Below are positions 1 to 10,129 of a stretch of DNA of 64,000 nt, piece by piece; within the stretch, counting starts at the first letter, position 1; every line of letters begins with the position of its first letter. Below the pieces are notes generated by a model that worked only from the letters and a program-made list of their open reading frames with translations, searched no databases and was not told where the DNA came from. The stretch is taken from the NCBI GenBank assembly GCA_016716305.1, contig JADJWP010000002.1:1796501-1860500 (forward strand). The letters are read 5' to 3'. Made by a program: the position numbers and the translations under genes. This stretch comes from Chloracidobacterium sp. (GTDB lineage: Bacteria > Acidobacteriota > Blastocatellia > Pyrinomonadales > Pyrinomonadaceae).

Positions 1-156
1 CGGTAATTCATGAGCAGCAAGCAAAGAGTTGACCTCGGCCTCAAGTTCTTTGTCGCCGCCGCAAGCCCGCTCGACGAACTCTTTACGCTCGCTTTCGGCA
101 ATCTCGACAGCGTCCGCAAAAATTGTCTTCAATTTATTCCAATGCTCGTCGACCAT
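1..156 (-). CDS. Serine/threonine protein kinase, N-terminal fragment (runs off the window)
   Basis: The minus strand is open from an ATG at 156 to the window edge and gives 52 residues starting MVDEHWNKLKTIFADAVEIA and ending at HELP. In acidobacterial Pkn-type kinases this leader (a helical segment with W.K...IF..A.E and E..V..LL..HE) precedes the kinase domain; the catalytic part lies outside the window. It begins 46 bp after the stop of the ECF sigma gene on the same strand, the usual sigma-kinase arrangement in this phylum. The kinase identity rests on the leader and the context, not on catalytic motifs. Confidence 0.7.
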   Translation of the reverse strand, partial: MVDEHWNKLKTIFADAVEIAESERKEFVERACGGDKELEAEVNSLLAAHELP

Positions 157-202
157 AATCGAATCGATCCGGAAAGGTGCGGGTTACGCCGTACAAAACG
201 GT

Positions 203-760
203 TCAGCTAGTCAATTCTCGTTGAAGCCAGGCCTTTGCGAATGTCCATTCACGCTTTACGGTCGTCTCCGAGATCTCGAGAACATACGCGGTCTCCGTGA
301 TCGTCAGCCCGCCGAAAAACCTAAGCTCAACGATCCGAGCTTGTCTTGGATCGACCCTTTCAAGTGTTCGAAGTGCCTCTTCCAATCGAACAACGTCGAT
401 CTCTCTGTTCGAAGAAAAACTGACTGCTTCGTCCAGCAATATCCGCTCGCCGCCATCGCGTTTTGCGGCCTGCTTGCTCCGGGCATGATCGATCAGCACT
501 TTCCGCATCACCTCTGCGGCGACCGCAAAAAAATGGGCGCGGTTCTGCCAGGTGACATTCTCCCAGTTTACAAGGCGGATGTAGGCTTCGTGAACCAAAG
601 CCGTTGCCTGGAGCGTATGTTCCCGCCGTTCGTTGTTGAAATAGGCCCGGGCCAGTCGCCGAAGGTCGTCATAGACGACCGGCAATAGGCTCTCGGGCGC
701 ATTCTTATCGCCATTGGTGATCTTTCCAAGCAGAGCTGTAACGTCGGGGCTAACGGACAT
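203..760 (-). CDS. ECF-type RNA polymerase sigma factor (Sigma70_ECF acidobacterial type)
   Basis: A 185-residue protein with the pattern of the PF07638-type ECF sigma factors. Region 2 contains YDDLRRLARAYFNNER, LVHEAYIRL and AHFFAVAAEVMRKVLIDHAR; region 4 contains ARIVELRFFGGLTITETA followed by a helix-turn-helix. Family members direct RNA polymerase to a small regulon. It lies just upstream of a Ser/Thr kinase gene on the same strand (about 46 bp gap), so the two are probably one operon in which the kinase may modulate the sigma factor. No separate anti-sigma gene is seen here. Confidence 0.9.
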   Translation of the reverse strand: MSVSPDVTALLGKITNGDKNAPESLLPVVYDDLRRLARAYFNNERREHTLQATALVHEAYIRLVNWENVTWQNRAHFFAVAAEVMRKVLIDHARSKQAAKRDGGERILLDEAVSFSSNREIDVVRLEEALRTLERVDPRQARIVELRFFGGLTITETAYVLEISETTVKREWTFAKAWLQRELTS

Positions 761-902
761 CGATCGCAGTGTAACAAGGGATTTCGTTCGCGATTATACA
801 GCTAATTAAGTTCGAATCGAAATTATTTTCCTTCAATGGTCCTATCGAGCAGATTTTCTCGCCCTATCAAGCGGAAAACAAATGTTTGCAGGAGTGCACG
901 TT

Positions 903-3900
903 ATGAGATCCCCCAGGAAACGTAACCGATTCACATTCGTCATCATCGCCTTTCTCGCGGCCTGCGTTGTCACGATCACCGCGTTTTCGGAACGTGTCGT
1001 ATCGATTGCGGCCCTCGCTGAAATTCCAAAAGATCTTTCGGCCGAAACCGTCAATGACCTCCAGAGAATGGACAAAAAGACGTCGCCAAAGGGCCAATCG
1101 CTCCTTCCGGTTTCAGGAAGACTGGTGTTCGAGGTAGGCGGCTACTCAATTCGCGGGATCGACAACGTCGGCTCCACGAACGATCTGACCGAGATCACCT
1201 CGAACAGAGACGGGGAGCCCGTATTTTCCGGCGACGGAAAAAAGATCCTTTTTCGAAGTTCGCGTGACTCCGATAACGCATTTAATGAGACCGAGTTGTA
1301 CGTAATGGACCCTGATGGTTTCAATCAACGCCGCCTTACGTTCAACTCAGAGCGCGAGGACGAATATTCGTTTTCTTTAGACGGTTCAAAGATAACATTC
1401 TCAACATACGGCCGAATCTGGGTAATGAACGCCGATGGAACGGGGCTGACCGAGATCTCCGATCCCAATACCAACGATCTCTCGGAACCCGCACTTTCAC
1501 CTGACGGCTCTCTTATTACTTACGTTCGCGACGGTTATGTTTGGAAAGCGGACTCTGACGGTTCGAACGCAGTTCAGATGTCATCGCAGAACGGATCCTA
1601 CCCGCGGTTCTCACCGGACGGGCAGCACATTTTTTGGACCTATGATGCGACGGTCAGCCGGATAAACGTCGACGGAACAAATGAAACGCTGATGATCGAC
1701 GGCAGCGTTAACGGATACAGCTATTTTCGAAGGTTCGCATTCTCGCCGGCTGGCGACAGACTGGCTTTTTTATGCGAAGGCCAAAGCGGTCCGGGAGTAT
1801 GTGTTGCGAATTCGGACGGAACCGGTGGGTTAAACAACTTCGGTTCGCTGGTGGTTTCATACGTCGACCCGGTTTGGTCACCAAATGGCGAAAAGGTCGC
1901 CTTTCTTCAATACGATTCAAGCTACAAGATCATTGTCGCGAATGCGGACGGTACGGGCGAAACTGAGATCTATGCGACTCAAGACCCTGATTCGATCGCC
2001 TATCTCTCCTGGCAGCCCTCGTGCACCGAGACAGCAGGAAATACGAACGGATTGGTGTCGTGGTGGCGTGGCGAACTTAATGCCAACGATTCATTCGGTA
2101 GCAACAACGGTATATTTGAGCCGCCGACCTATGCGACGGGCCGGATCGGCAATGGCTTCTTTACGACAGAGAACGGACATTTTGTCGAGGTTCCCGATTC
2201 AGCATCGCTCGATGTTCAGACCGGCGACTACACCGTTGCGGCATGGGCGGTCATCTTCGATTCGCGCGAGCATTTTATCGTAGGCAAAGGCGCCTGTGGC
2301 GGAAGCGGGTCGAACTTTTACATCGGGATCGACGATACAAACAAACCGTTTCTCGATATAAGTCACGAAAGCGGCGGCTCGCGTTATTCTGTGGCGGGAA
2401 CTGAGGTCGGCCTTGCGCAATGGAATCATTTCGTACTCAAGAAGGAAGGTACCAGCCACACACTTTACAAAAACGCGCAGCCGATCATCAACTTCGACGA
2501 GCCGAACACGATACTCGCGAATGACGCCCCTTTTACGATAGGCAGAGGCGACAGCTGCGATCCGCCCCAATTGACGAGCTACGGGATCTTCGACGAAGTG
2601 TATCTATATAACCGTGCCCTCTCGCAGGCAGAAATAGCCGCAAACTACAGTTTGAACACGGGCCCGACCTCGTGCCCGCCGCCTGTCGATCCGGCTATTG
2701 CCCTTCGGATCGCGTATCCGAATCCGGTCGCTCAGGGCCGTCAAGGAACGGCAGAGTTGCGGCTCGGCGCGGCTGCCCCGCAGGGCGGTACGACAGTTTC
2801 TCTGCAATCGAGCGATCCGGTAAAGCTCGCTGTACCAACGAACGTTTTTGTCCCCGAGGGTTCGGTAAACACCTACTTTCAGTTCACGACCTCCGTCCAG
2901 TCAGATCCGACCGTCTTTACCTCCGCAGATATAATTGCGGCCAACGGGACAGACAGCGCGCGGGCAACTGTCAGCATCGCACCGGCGGCACCAGACGTTG
3001 CGGGCTCAAATATCATTGCTCCGGCCACCGTTAATATCCTCGAAGGGTTTTCCGCCTCCTGGACAGTGACCAACGTTGGGCAGGCAGCAACCGGCAGTTA
3101 TCGTCAGGATACAGTGTTTTTGTCAGCTGACGACATCCTGTTTAACGACCCCAGCGACGTTTTTATCGGCCATCACTATGATAACTCGGGAACGCTGGCT
3201 CCCGGACAGTCGAAGGTATTCAGTGCATCGAACATAGTCATTCCGTCTGCGGCTGCGCCAGTTGATGGCACGTACTACTTGTTCGTTCACGTCGGCCCGA
3301 ATATCAATGAGCGCAATGGCAACTTTCAGAATAACTATACGTCGGTCCCGATCCAGGTTAACCGAAATCTGCCTGATCTGATCGCCGAGAATATCGTGGT
3401 TCCGGCCGAGATCGAACCCGGCGTCCAGTTCACGATCAGCTGGGACGTTCGGAACGCGGGCAGTGCCGGTACGATAAACGCTCATCAGAGCAACGTTTAT
3501 CTTTCATTCGACGACGTCGTCGGTAATGCGGACGATGTTCTCGTGACCGAGCGAGTGTCGCCCGCATTTGCGGCCGGTCAGAGCCAGTCATTCGCTCAAA
3601 ACTATGTAGTTCCTACCGTGCCTTCCAGGCCGTCGAGCAATGCTCTCGTTTATGTGCGCGTCAATTTTGGCGGAACGGTATTTGAGGATAATCCCGGCGG
3701 ACCTGCCGAAGCGAACAATACGACCTCAACGCCGGCAAGGTTCGAATACCGGGTTCCCGATCTACAGGTAACAAGTGCGCTTACACCGGCCGAGGTCGAT
3801 TCGGATACGGCATTCGCGATCGAATGGACGACGACGAATGCCGGCCTGCGCTCGTCAGATGCAATGAACGAACGCGTCTATTTCTCGACTGACAATCAGG

Positions 3901-6900
3901 TGGGCGGCGACACATTGCTTGGCACATTTGTCTACAACTCTCCGATAGCTGCAGGCAGTTCGATAGTTCGCATTCAGAACATTACGATCCCGACCAACGC
4001 GATAACGTCCACCGGCGACTATTTCGTCTATGTACAAACGGACGCTTTCGGCCAGGTCAACGAAGGCGAGAACGAAGCGAATAATACCCGGTTCGTACCG
4101 CTCAGGGTCCGCCGCCTTTTGAGGCCCGATCTCGAGGTCACCAATATTACGGCGCCTTCGACCGCCTTCTTTGACCAGGAGATCCAGGTTCAATGGACCG
4201 TCGGAAACAACGGCACCGGCCCGACCAACTCGCCCAACTGGACCGACGAACTCTTTTTGAACATAAACCCGACACTTAGCGGTGCGACGCGGCTCGTCGT
4301 AACCTCGAACATCAGCTTTCTCGAAGCAGGCGAAAGCTACATTGCCTCGGCAACCGTTCGCATTCCGAGGGGATCCACCGGTTCGCAATACTTGATCGTA
4401 CGGACGGATGTAAACAACACCGTCAATGAAGAGGTCGAAACAAACAACCTGTCGAGTAGGCCGATCACGCTGAACGTGCCGCTGCTGCCCGATCTGAGAG
4501 TCTCCAATGTTCAAGCGCCCGACGAGGGTTTTGGCGGCTCTCAGATACTTGTCTCGTGGACCGTAACGAACCACGGCGATGGGGCGGTCCCGTCAGCCGA
4601 ATCTACGTGGTCGGATACGATCATTCTTTCGCGTGACGCAATTTTGGATGGCAGTGACCGCGTGATAGGAACGAGGCCGAGGATCGGTGCGATCGCAGCC
4701 GGTGCCGCGTATTCGGTCAACAACTTCTCAGTGAACCTTCCGTTGGATGCGGTCGGTGAATACTACGTTTTCGTTCAGACCGACGCCTTCAGCCAGGTCT
4801 ATGAGTTTACTAACGAAAACAACAACAGCGATCACGACAGAACCGAGCCCGGATCACCGCTCAACGTCCTTGGTACGCCACCTGATCTAACGATCTCGAC
4901 CGCTGTTGCCGCTCCGCCCTCGATCGTCGCAGGACAATCTCTGACGGCATCCTTCACGGTACGGAATCAGGGGGCTTTCGACGCCGTCGGCTCTTGGCGC
5001 GAACTGCTCTATCTTTCCGCGGATCAAAGTCTCGATCCGGTGAATGACATCTTTCTTGGTTCCTCGATCCGTACGAACCTGAGCGCCGGACAAAGCTACG
5101 GGGCCGCGATAAACGCGACCATTCCGACCTGCCTCAACGGCACATACTATCTATTCGCCGTTACCGACGGTTACAACAACATTTTTGAGTTTGATCCGAA
5201 CGGCAGCGGAGAGACCAACAACATAAGCGCACCGAAAGCCATCGATATTTCTAATCTGGCTCCTGACCTGCGGGTGACGAACATCGCCGTTCCGCCGGTC
5301 GTGATAAACGGCGCGATGCCGATAACATGGACCGTTAAGAATTTCGGGACGGCCGCCGCGACTCAGAACTCATGGGCCGATCGCATTTTCCTGATAAACA
5401 ACGGTCAGGTTTACACACTCGGGACATTCCAAAGACAGGGCGGCTTGGCCGTCGATGCGGAATACACTCAAAATCAGGTCGTGAATATCCCGCTGTTCCT
5501 GCAGGGTCAGGTCACGATCTATGTCGAGGCCGACTATTACAACGTCGTTCCTGAGTGCAGTTTCGAAACCAATAATCAAAACAGTGCTCTCACCGATCTC
5601 CAGAGCGAACTTCCCGACCTGCGTGTCAACACGGTCAACGCTCCCGGAGCAGCCGCGCTCGGCACATCGATAACTGTCGGTTGGACAGGCCAGAACTTCG
5701 GAACGCCGGTCAATGCGGCGAGCTGGGCAGATCGGGTCTATCTCTCGTCAGACCAGAGCTTTGGATTTGGTGATATTGATCTCGGCGGCAATATCTACAA
5801 TCAGCCGCTCGCCACGAACCAAACGTGGGCCGGACAGGCCATGGTGACGGTTCCCAACGTTGCGGTCGGAAACTACTATCTGTTGGTAGTTGCCGATGCC
5901 GGCTCGAACATCAGCGAGGGCATCAACGAGAGCAACAACGTATTTTCAGTTCCGATCACGCTCACGACACCGCCCGTCGACCTCCAAGTGACAAATATTT
6001 CCGCGGGTCCCGTGATCTACTCCGGCCAGTTTGCGGACATCTCATGGACGGTCAATAACAATGGAACGCAGGCCACCGCCAGCGCCGCTTGGTCCGATTG
6101 GGTCGTGCTTTCACGCGATGCCATTTATGACCAGAGCGACACCGTTCTCGAGTTTCGCAGACATTCCGGCTCGCTTGGGCCCGGAGCGAATTACACCGAG
6201 AATCGGCAGATAGCGATGCCGCCCGGTCTTACGGGCGACTATAAGATCCTTATCATTACGGACCGGCATAACGAAGTTGTCGAAAGCAATAACGCGAACA
6301 ACCAATCGAGCACAAATGTCGTTCTGCAGCTGCCTCCTCCGGCGGAATTCAATATCACTGGAATCGTGCCGCCTGCAACCGTCATTCTGGGTGAAACATC
6401 GGTCATCGAGTGGACCGTGCAGAATTCGAGTTCAAATCCGGCATCTGGTATATGGCAGGATTCGGTCTATCTCTCGGCCGATCAGGTCTGGGACAGCTCA
6501 GATCACCTCGTCGGGACACGGTCGCGCTCAGGAACTGTCGGCGGTTTTGCGACCTACACCGAATCGATGACGACCGTGGTACCGCCGGTCGATCCCGGAG
6601 TCTACTACCTGATCGTCCGGACGGATTCACGAAACTCGGTTCGCGAATCGAACGAAGCCAATAACGTTGCGACATCAGCAGCGCAAACAACCGTAACGCT
6701 GCAGAACCTGACGCTGGGGATGCCGGTGAACACGAGCCTCGTCACGGGCCAGGAGCGATTTTTCAGCATACTGAACACCCCGCTCAACGAGACGATGCTT
6801 ATCACTCTCGACGGCCAGCCCGGATCGAGCAATGAACTTTTCACACGTTTCGGCTCTATCGTCTCACGTTCCAACTATCAATTTCAGGGTGACCGCCCCG

Positions 6901-9900
6901 GGGAACCAGACCAGCTGAACGTCGTCCCATCAACGAACGAAGGAACTTACTTCACAATGATCCGCGGCGATCTGGTTCCCGGATCTTTCAAGGATCAGTT
7001 GTCACCGAGAGGCGGAAAGACCGGAGCCGAGACCAACGACGGCGCGGCACAGAACGTCACTCTTCGTGCTGAGCTTCTGCCATTCTCGATCCGAACGGTA
7101 ACGCCGAGCACTGCGGGAAACAAAGGTCTCGCTTCGCTTCAGATCGACGGAGCAAAGTTCGATCAGAACGCTGCCGTGAAACTTGTCGGCGCCGGCGGTG
7201 TCGAGATCACACCCGTTCAAATGGCGGCCGAGACTTCCAGAATAGCTGCGATCTTTGACCTCACGAACCGGCCGATCGGCACATACGACGTTGTCGTAAC
7301 AAACCCGAATGCTGCGACCACGACCCTGGTAAGCGGTTTTCAGATCGTGCCGAACGGCGGATATCAGCTTCGTACATCGATCGTTCCCCCGACACCGACC
7401 CGCGGAGGTGTCACCAAACGTATCGTCTTCACGGCCCACAATGACGGACTCAATGATGCGCTGAATGTGCCGATCTTCATTCAGTTCCCTGCGGGTTACA
7501 ACTACTCGATCGATCAGCTTAATTTCCTGCAATTCCCCGAGAGCGAATTGCCGCCGGATGCGATCCCCGGACAGATACCGCTGCACGTCGATCAGGGAGG
7601 CTTCCGTACGCTCATGCTGTACGCCCCTCTTGTTAGAAGCAGGTCTTCGATCGAGATCAAGATCGATCTGGCGATACCGGTCAATTACGGACAGTTCCCG
7701 GCGTCGATCCAGGTCCTCCGCCCGCTTGGCGAACTCGCGCCATATCTCGGCCCGAATGGTTCGCCCGCCCTTCGCGGCTTGGTCTTGTCGTCGTCCTATC
7801 TCGATGGCGGGAATCAGGTCAACGCCGAATGCTGGGCCGAACTCATGCGGCAGATATTCTTTGCCGTACTTGGTGAACTATTGCCAAGCGACTGTCTGAA
7901 AGCCGGATGGACGGTCCTGGCGGGTTCGGTCGATGTCGTCAGCGGTCTTTTATTGAAGAACGCGGCCGGCAGTCAGGCATCGGGATGGGATCTGGTCTCA
8001 AGCCTTGCCGGCAAGTTCGTGAGCACCACCGGCAAGCTGGCCGAATGCGCCGGAAAGACGATCCCATGGCTGCGAGCGATCTCACTCGCCCTGACATTGG
8101 TCCAGCTTCTGTCCCAACTCGATGATTGCCTCTTGAACGGCAACTACAAGCAGGTCGTTATCTTCCGGCAGCCGGTCTCTCTCGATCCGAACGAAAAGCT
8201 TGGCCCTGAGGGCTTCGGCCCCGAGCGATTCGTCGGTATACGACGGCCGATCGAATACCGGATAAATTTCGAGAACCTCGCGGATGCCGAAGCTCCGGCT
8301 CAGGTGGTTCGAATAGTAGATCAGCTTCCTCCGACGCTCGACCCGCGGACCCTGCGCCTGCGTGAGATCGGCTTCAAGCAGTATCGCGTTGAAGTTCCCG
8401 AAAATCGGGCGTTCTATCAGACGCGTCTTCAGCTTGGCGAAGATCTCGGCAACATTCAGGCCGAAATATCGGCGGGCCTCAATATCCAAAACGGCACTGT
8501 CACCTGGACCATGACGGCGATCGATCCGCAGACGAACGAACGTCCGTTGAGTCCGCTGGTCGGGCTGCTTCCGCCTAACAACGCAAACCGCGATGGCGAG
8601 GGTTATGTGACATTCACCATTGAGCCGATGACCGGCCAGACTACAGGGACCGACATCGCAAATTCGGCGACGATCTACTTCGACGAGAATGAACCGATCG
8701 TTACGAACACAACGACCAACATGCTCGACGCTGACATTCCGGACAGCACGGTTGCCGTCCTGCCGGCAACTTTCGACCAGCCGACCTTCAATATCTCGTG
8801 GTCGGGGTCTGATGCCGTGGGCGGTTCGGGGCTCAAACGCATCGACGTCTACGTTTCAGAGAACGGCGGCCAGTTTGCGCCGCTCACGGGCAGCGAAGGC
8901 GCCGGAACGGCCGTTTTCGCGGGCAAGTGGGGCCGGAGCTATCGGTTCTTTTCGCTCGCGACCGATAATGCCGGCAATGTCGAGGCCGCTCCGGCGATAC
9001 ACGATGCTGAGACAGCGGTGCTTGGCGGCGCCTTCGAAGCCGATGTTGCCCCTCGGCCAAACGGCAATAACGACGGGTCGGTGTCGGTTGCGGATCTGAC
9101 GCAGATCCGCCGCTTCGTCGCTGATCTCGACACTGATCTTCAATTCAATGAATTTCAACGGATCGATACGGCCCCGATCACCGAAAAGGGTGACGGAGCC
9201 CTCTCGGTCGCCGATATCATACAGGCACGCAGATATGCGGCCGGCCTCGATGCCGTTTCGGATGCGGCCGGGCCAAATCAGGCGATCACGCCTGTCGCTG
9301 TCAAAACGATCCGCGGTGCAGCGATCGGCGGCGGTCAGCGTGAGATTAGGCCCGTACGTGTCTCGAGAGTTGCCAACAAAGTAACGATCGGGGTCGAGAT
9401 CGATGCCCAGGGCGATGAGGTCGCTGTCGGGTTCACGCTCAATTTCAACCCTGCCGTTATTAGCAACCCGGCAAACATCTCGCTCGGGAGCGGTGCCGCC
9501 GGTATGTCGCTGACGGCGAATACTTCGCAGGCTGCGGCGGGCCGCATCGGGATCGTTATGGACAAAGACCCGACCCAGCCGCTCCCGGCGGGCGTGCGCC
9601 AGCTTGTCACGATCGAATTCGACGTTGCCGCCGGCAATCCGGCGACCGCAATGCTTGCGTTCGGCAATGCACCGGTACGCCGCGAAGTAGTGAACGGGCT
9701 TGCACAGACACTGACGGCGGCCTTCACCGATACTGAGATATCGCTCGTCGCGCCGACTTCGGCGACCGTCGGCATCGCCGGCCGCGTCGTCAATTCGTCA
9801 GGTAATGGAATTCCCAACACCGTCGTCACCATCACTGATGCGGGAGGCGAAAGCCGCCGGGTTTTGACGAACGGATTTGGAAACTATTATTTCAACAATA

Positions 9901-10022
9901 TAACGGTCGGCCAGACATATATCGTTACCGCGTCGCACAAACGATTTCAGTTCGAACCGCCTAACTATCTCGTCACGGTCTCTAATGACCTTGTGGATGT
10001 CGACTTCAGAGCACTCGAATGA
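903..10022 (+). CDS. Giant secreted multidomain protein (PD40, LamG, 10 CARDB repeats, dockerin/cohesin-like, carboxypeptidase-like C-terminus)
   Basis: 3039 residues. The start at 903 is preferred over an in-frame ATG at 882 because AGGAG (890-894) lies 8 nt before it. Order (residues, approximate): signal anchor 10-33; PD40/TolB-like propeller 60-370 with repeated SPDG motifs; LamG/concanavalin domain 383-586; Calx-beta-like segment 596-695; ten CARDB-like modules 696-1930, each starting near a PDL motif with WTV.N.G; an IPT/TIG-like part; a surface-protein module near 2440-2640 starting DPNEKLGPEGFG; a dockerin-like duplicated segment 2714-2784; a cohesin-like domain 2818-2938; a carboxypeptidase-regulatory-like domain 2956-3039. 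No catalytic domain is recognised. A cell-surface or secreted adhesion/scaffold role is inferred. It is a single-gene unit with a terminator 37 bp after the stop. Confidence 0.9.
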   Translation: MRSPRKRNRFTFVIIAFLAACVVTITAFSERVVSIAALAEIPKDLSAETVNDLQRMDKKTSPKGQSLLPVSGRLVFEVGGYSIRGIDNVGSTNDLTEITSNRDGEPVFSGDGKKILFRSSRDSDNAFNETELYVMDPDGFNQRRLTFNSEREDEYSFSLDGSKITFSTYGRIWVMNADGTGLTEISDPNTNDLSEPALSPDGSLITYVRDGYVWKADSDGSNAVQMSSQNGSYPRFSPDGQHIFWTYDATVSRINVDGTNETLMIDGSVNGYSYFRRFAFSPAGDRLAFLCEGQSGPGVCVANSDGTGGLNNFGSLVVSYVDPVWSPNGEKVAFLQYDSSYKIIVANADGTGETEIYATQDPDSIAYLSWQPSCTETAGNTNGLVSWWRGELNANDSFGSNNGIFEPPTYATGRIGNGFFTTENGHFVEVPDSASLDVQTGDYTVAAWAVIFDSREHFIVGKGACGGSGSNFYIGIDDTNKPFLDISHESGGSRYSVAGTEVGLAQWNHFVLKKEGTSHTLYKNAQPIINFDEPNTILANDAPFTIGRGDSCDPPQLTSYGIFDEVYLYNRALSQAEIAANYSLNTGPTSCPPPVDPAIALRIAYPNPVAQGRQGTAELRLGAAAPQGGTTVSLQSSDPVKLAVPTNVFVPEGSVNTYFQFTTSVQSDPTVFTSADIIAANGTDSARATVSIAPAAPDVAGSNIIAPATVNILEGFSASWTVTNVGQAATGSYRQDTVFLSADDILFNDPSDVFIGHHYDNSGTLAPGQSKVFSASNIVIPSAAAPVDGTYYLFVHVGPNINERNGNFQNNYTSVPIQVNRNLPDLIAENIVVPAEIEPGVQFTISWDVRNAGSAGTINAHQSNVYLSFDDVVGNADDVLVTERVSPAFAAGQSQSFAQNYVVPTVPSRPSSNALVYVRVNFGGTVFEDNPGGPAEANNTTSTPARFEYRVPDLQVTSALTPAEVDSDTAFAIEWTTTNAGLRSSDAMNERVYFSTDNQVGGDTLLGTFVYNSPIAAGSSIVRIQNITIPTNAITSTGDYFVYVQTDAFGQVNEGENEANNTRFVPLRVRRLLRPDLEVTNITAPSTAFFDQEIQVQWTVGNNGTGPTNSPNWTDELFLNINPTLSGATRLVVTSNISFLEAGESYIASATVRIPRGSTGSQYLIVRTDVNNTVNEEVETNNLSSRPITLNVPLLPDLRVSNVQAPDEGFGGSQILVSWTVTNHGDGAVPSAESTWSDTIILSRDAILDGSDRVIGTRPRIGAIAAGAAYSVNNFSVNLPLDAVGEYYVFVQTDAFSQVYEFTNENNNSDHDRTEPGSPLNVLGTPPDLTISTAVAAPPSIVAGQSLTASFTVRNQGAFDAVGSWRELLYLSADQSLDPVNDIFLGSSIRTNLSAGQSYGAAINATIPTCLNGTYYLFAVTDGYNNIFEFDPNGSGETNNISAPKAIDISNLAPDLRVTNIAVPPVVINGAMPITWTVKNFGTAAATQNSWADRIFLINNGQVYTLGTFQRQGGLAVDAEYTQNQVVNIPLFLQGQVTIYVEADYYNVVPECSFETNNQNSALTDLQSELPDLRVNTVNAPGAAALGTSITVGWTGQNFGTPVNAASWADRVYLSSDQSFGFGDIDLGGNIYNQPLATNQTWAGQAMVTVPNVAVGNYYLLVVADAGSNISEGINESNNVFSVPITLTTPPVDLQVTNISAGPVIYSGQFADISWTVNNNGTQATASAAWSDWVVLSRDAIYDQSDTVLEFRRHSGSLGPGANYTENRQIAMPPGLTGDYKILIITDRHNEVVESNNANNQSSTNVVLQLPPPAEFNITGIVPPATVILGETSVIEWTVQNSSSNPASGIWQDSVYLSADQVWDSSDHLVGTRSRSGTVGGFATYTESMTTVVPPVDPGVYYLIVRTDSRNSVRESNEANNVATSAAQTTVTLQNLTLGMPVNTSLVTGQERFFSILNTPLNETMLITLDGQPGSSNELFTRFGSIVSRSNYQFQGDRPGEPDQLNVVPSTNEGTYFTMIRGDLVPGSFKDQLSPRGGKTGAETNDGAAQNVTLRAELLPFSIRTVTPSTAGNKGLASLQIDGAKFDQNAAVKLVGAGGVEITPVQMAAETSRIAAIFDLTNRPIGTYDVVVTNPNAATTTLVSGFQIVPNGGYQLRTSIVPPTPTRGGVTKRIVFTAHNDGLNDALNVPIFIQFPAGYNYSIDQLNFLQFPESELPPDAIPGQIPLHVDQGGFRTLMLYAPLVRSRSSIEIKIDLAIPVNYGQFPASIQVLRPLGELAPYLGPNGSPALRGLVLSSSYLDGGNQVNAECWAELMRQIFFAVLGELLPSDCLKAGWTVLAGSVDVVSGLLLKNAAGSQASGWDLVSSLAGKFVSTTGKLAECAGKTIPWLRAISLALTLVQLLSQLDDCLLNGNYKQVVIFRQPVSLDPNEKLGPEGFGPERFVGIRRPIEYRINFENLADAEAPAQVVRIVDQLPPTLDPRTLRLREIGFKQYRVEVPENRAFYQTRLQLGEDLGNIQAEISAGLNIQNGTVTWTMTAIDPQTNERPLSPLVGLLPPNNANRDGEGYVTFTIEPMTGQTTGTDIANSATIYFDENEPIVTNTTTNMLDADIPDSTVAVLPATFDQPTFNISWSGSDAVGGSGLKRIDVYVSENGGQFAPLTGSEGAGTAVFAGKWGRSYRFFSLATDNAGNVEAAPAIHDAETAVLGGAFEADVAPRPNGNNDGSVSVADLTQIRRFVADLDTDLQFNEFQRIDTAPITEKGDGALSVADIIQARRYAAGLDAVSDAAGPNQAITPVAVKTIRGAAIGGGQREIRPVRVSRVANKVTIGVEIDAQGDEVAVGFTLNFNPAVISNPANISLGSGAAGMSLTANTSQAAAGRIGIVMDKDPTQPLPAGVRQLVTIEFDVAAGNPATAMLAFGNAPVRREVVNGLAQTLTAAFTDTEISLVAPTSATVGIAGRVVNSSGNGIPNTVVTITDAGGESRRVLTNGFGNYYFNNITVGQTYIVTASHKRFQFEPPNYLVTVSNDLVDVDFRALE

Positions 10023-10058
10023 ATTCTGGGGGAAGTGCTCTTCAGTTCGACACACCTG

Positions 10059-10086
10059 GCCGCCGGTCCTCTCACGGCGGCTTTTT
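10059..10086 (+). terminator. Rho-independent terminator after the giant CARDB protein gene
   Basis: Perfect 7-bp stem GCCGCCG (10059-10065) and CGGCGGC (10075-10081) with a 9-nt loop, followed directly by TTTTT (10082-10086). It lies 37 bp after the stop codon of the preceding gene. Confidence 0.85.
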
Positions 10087-10129
10087 GCTTTCTTTACTAT
10101 TGCCGGCGGCGTGATTACCATTGACATTT

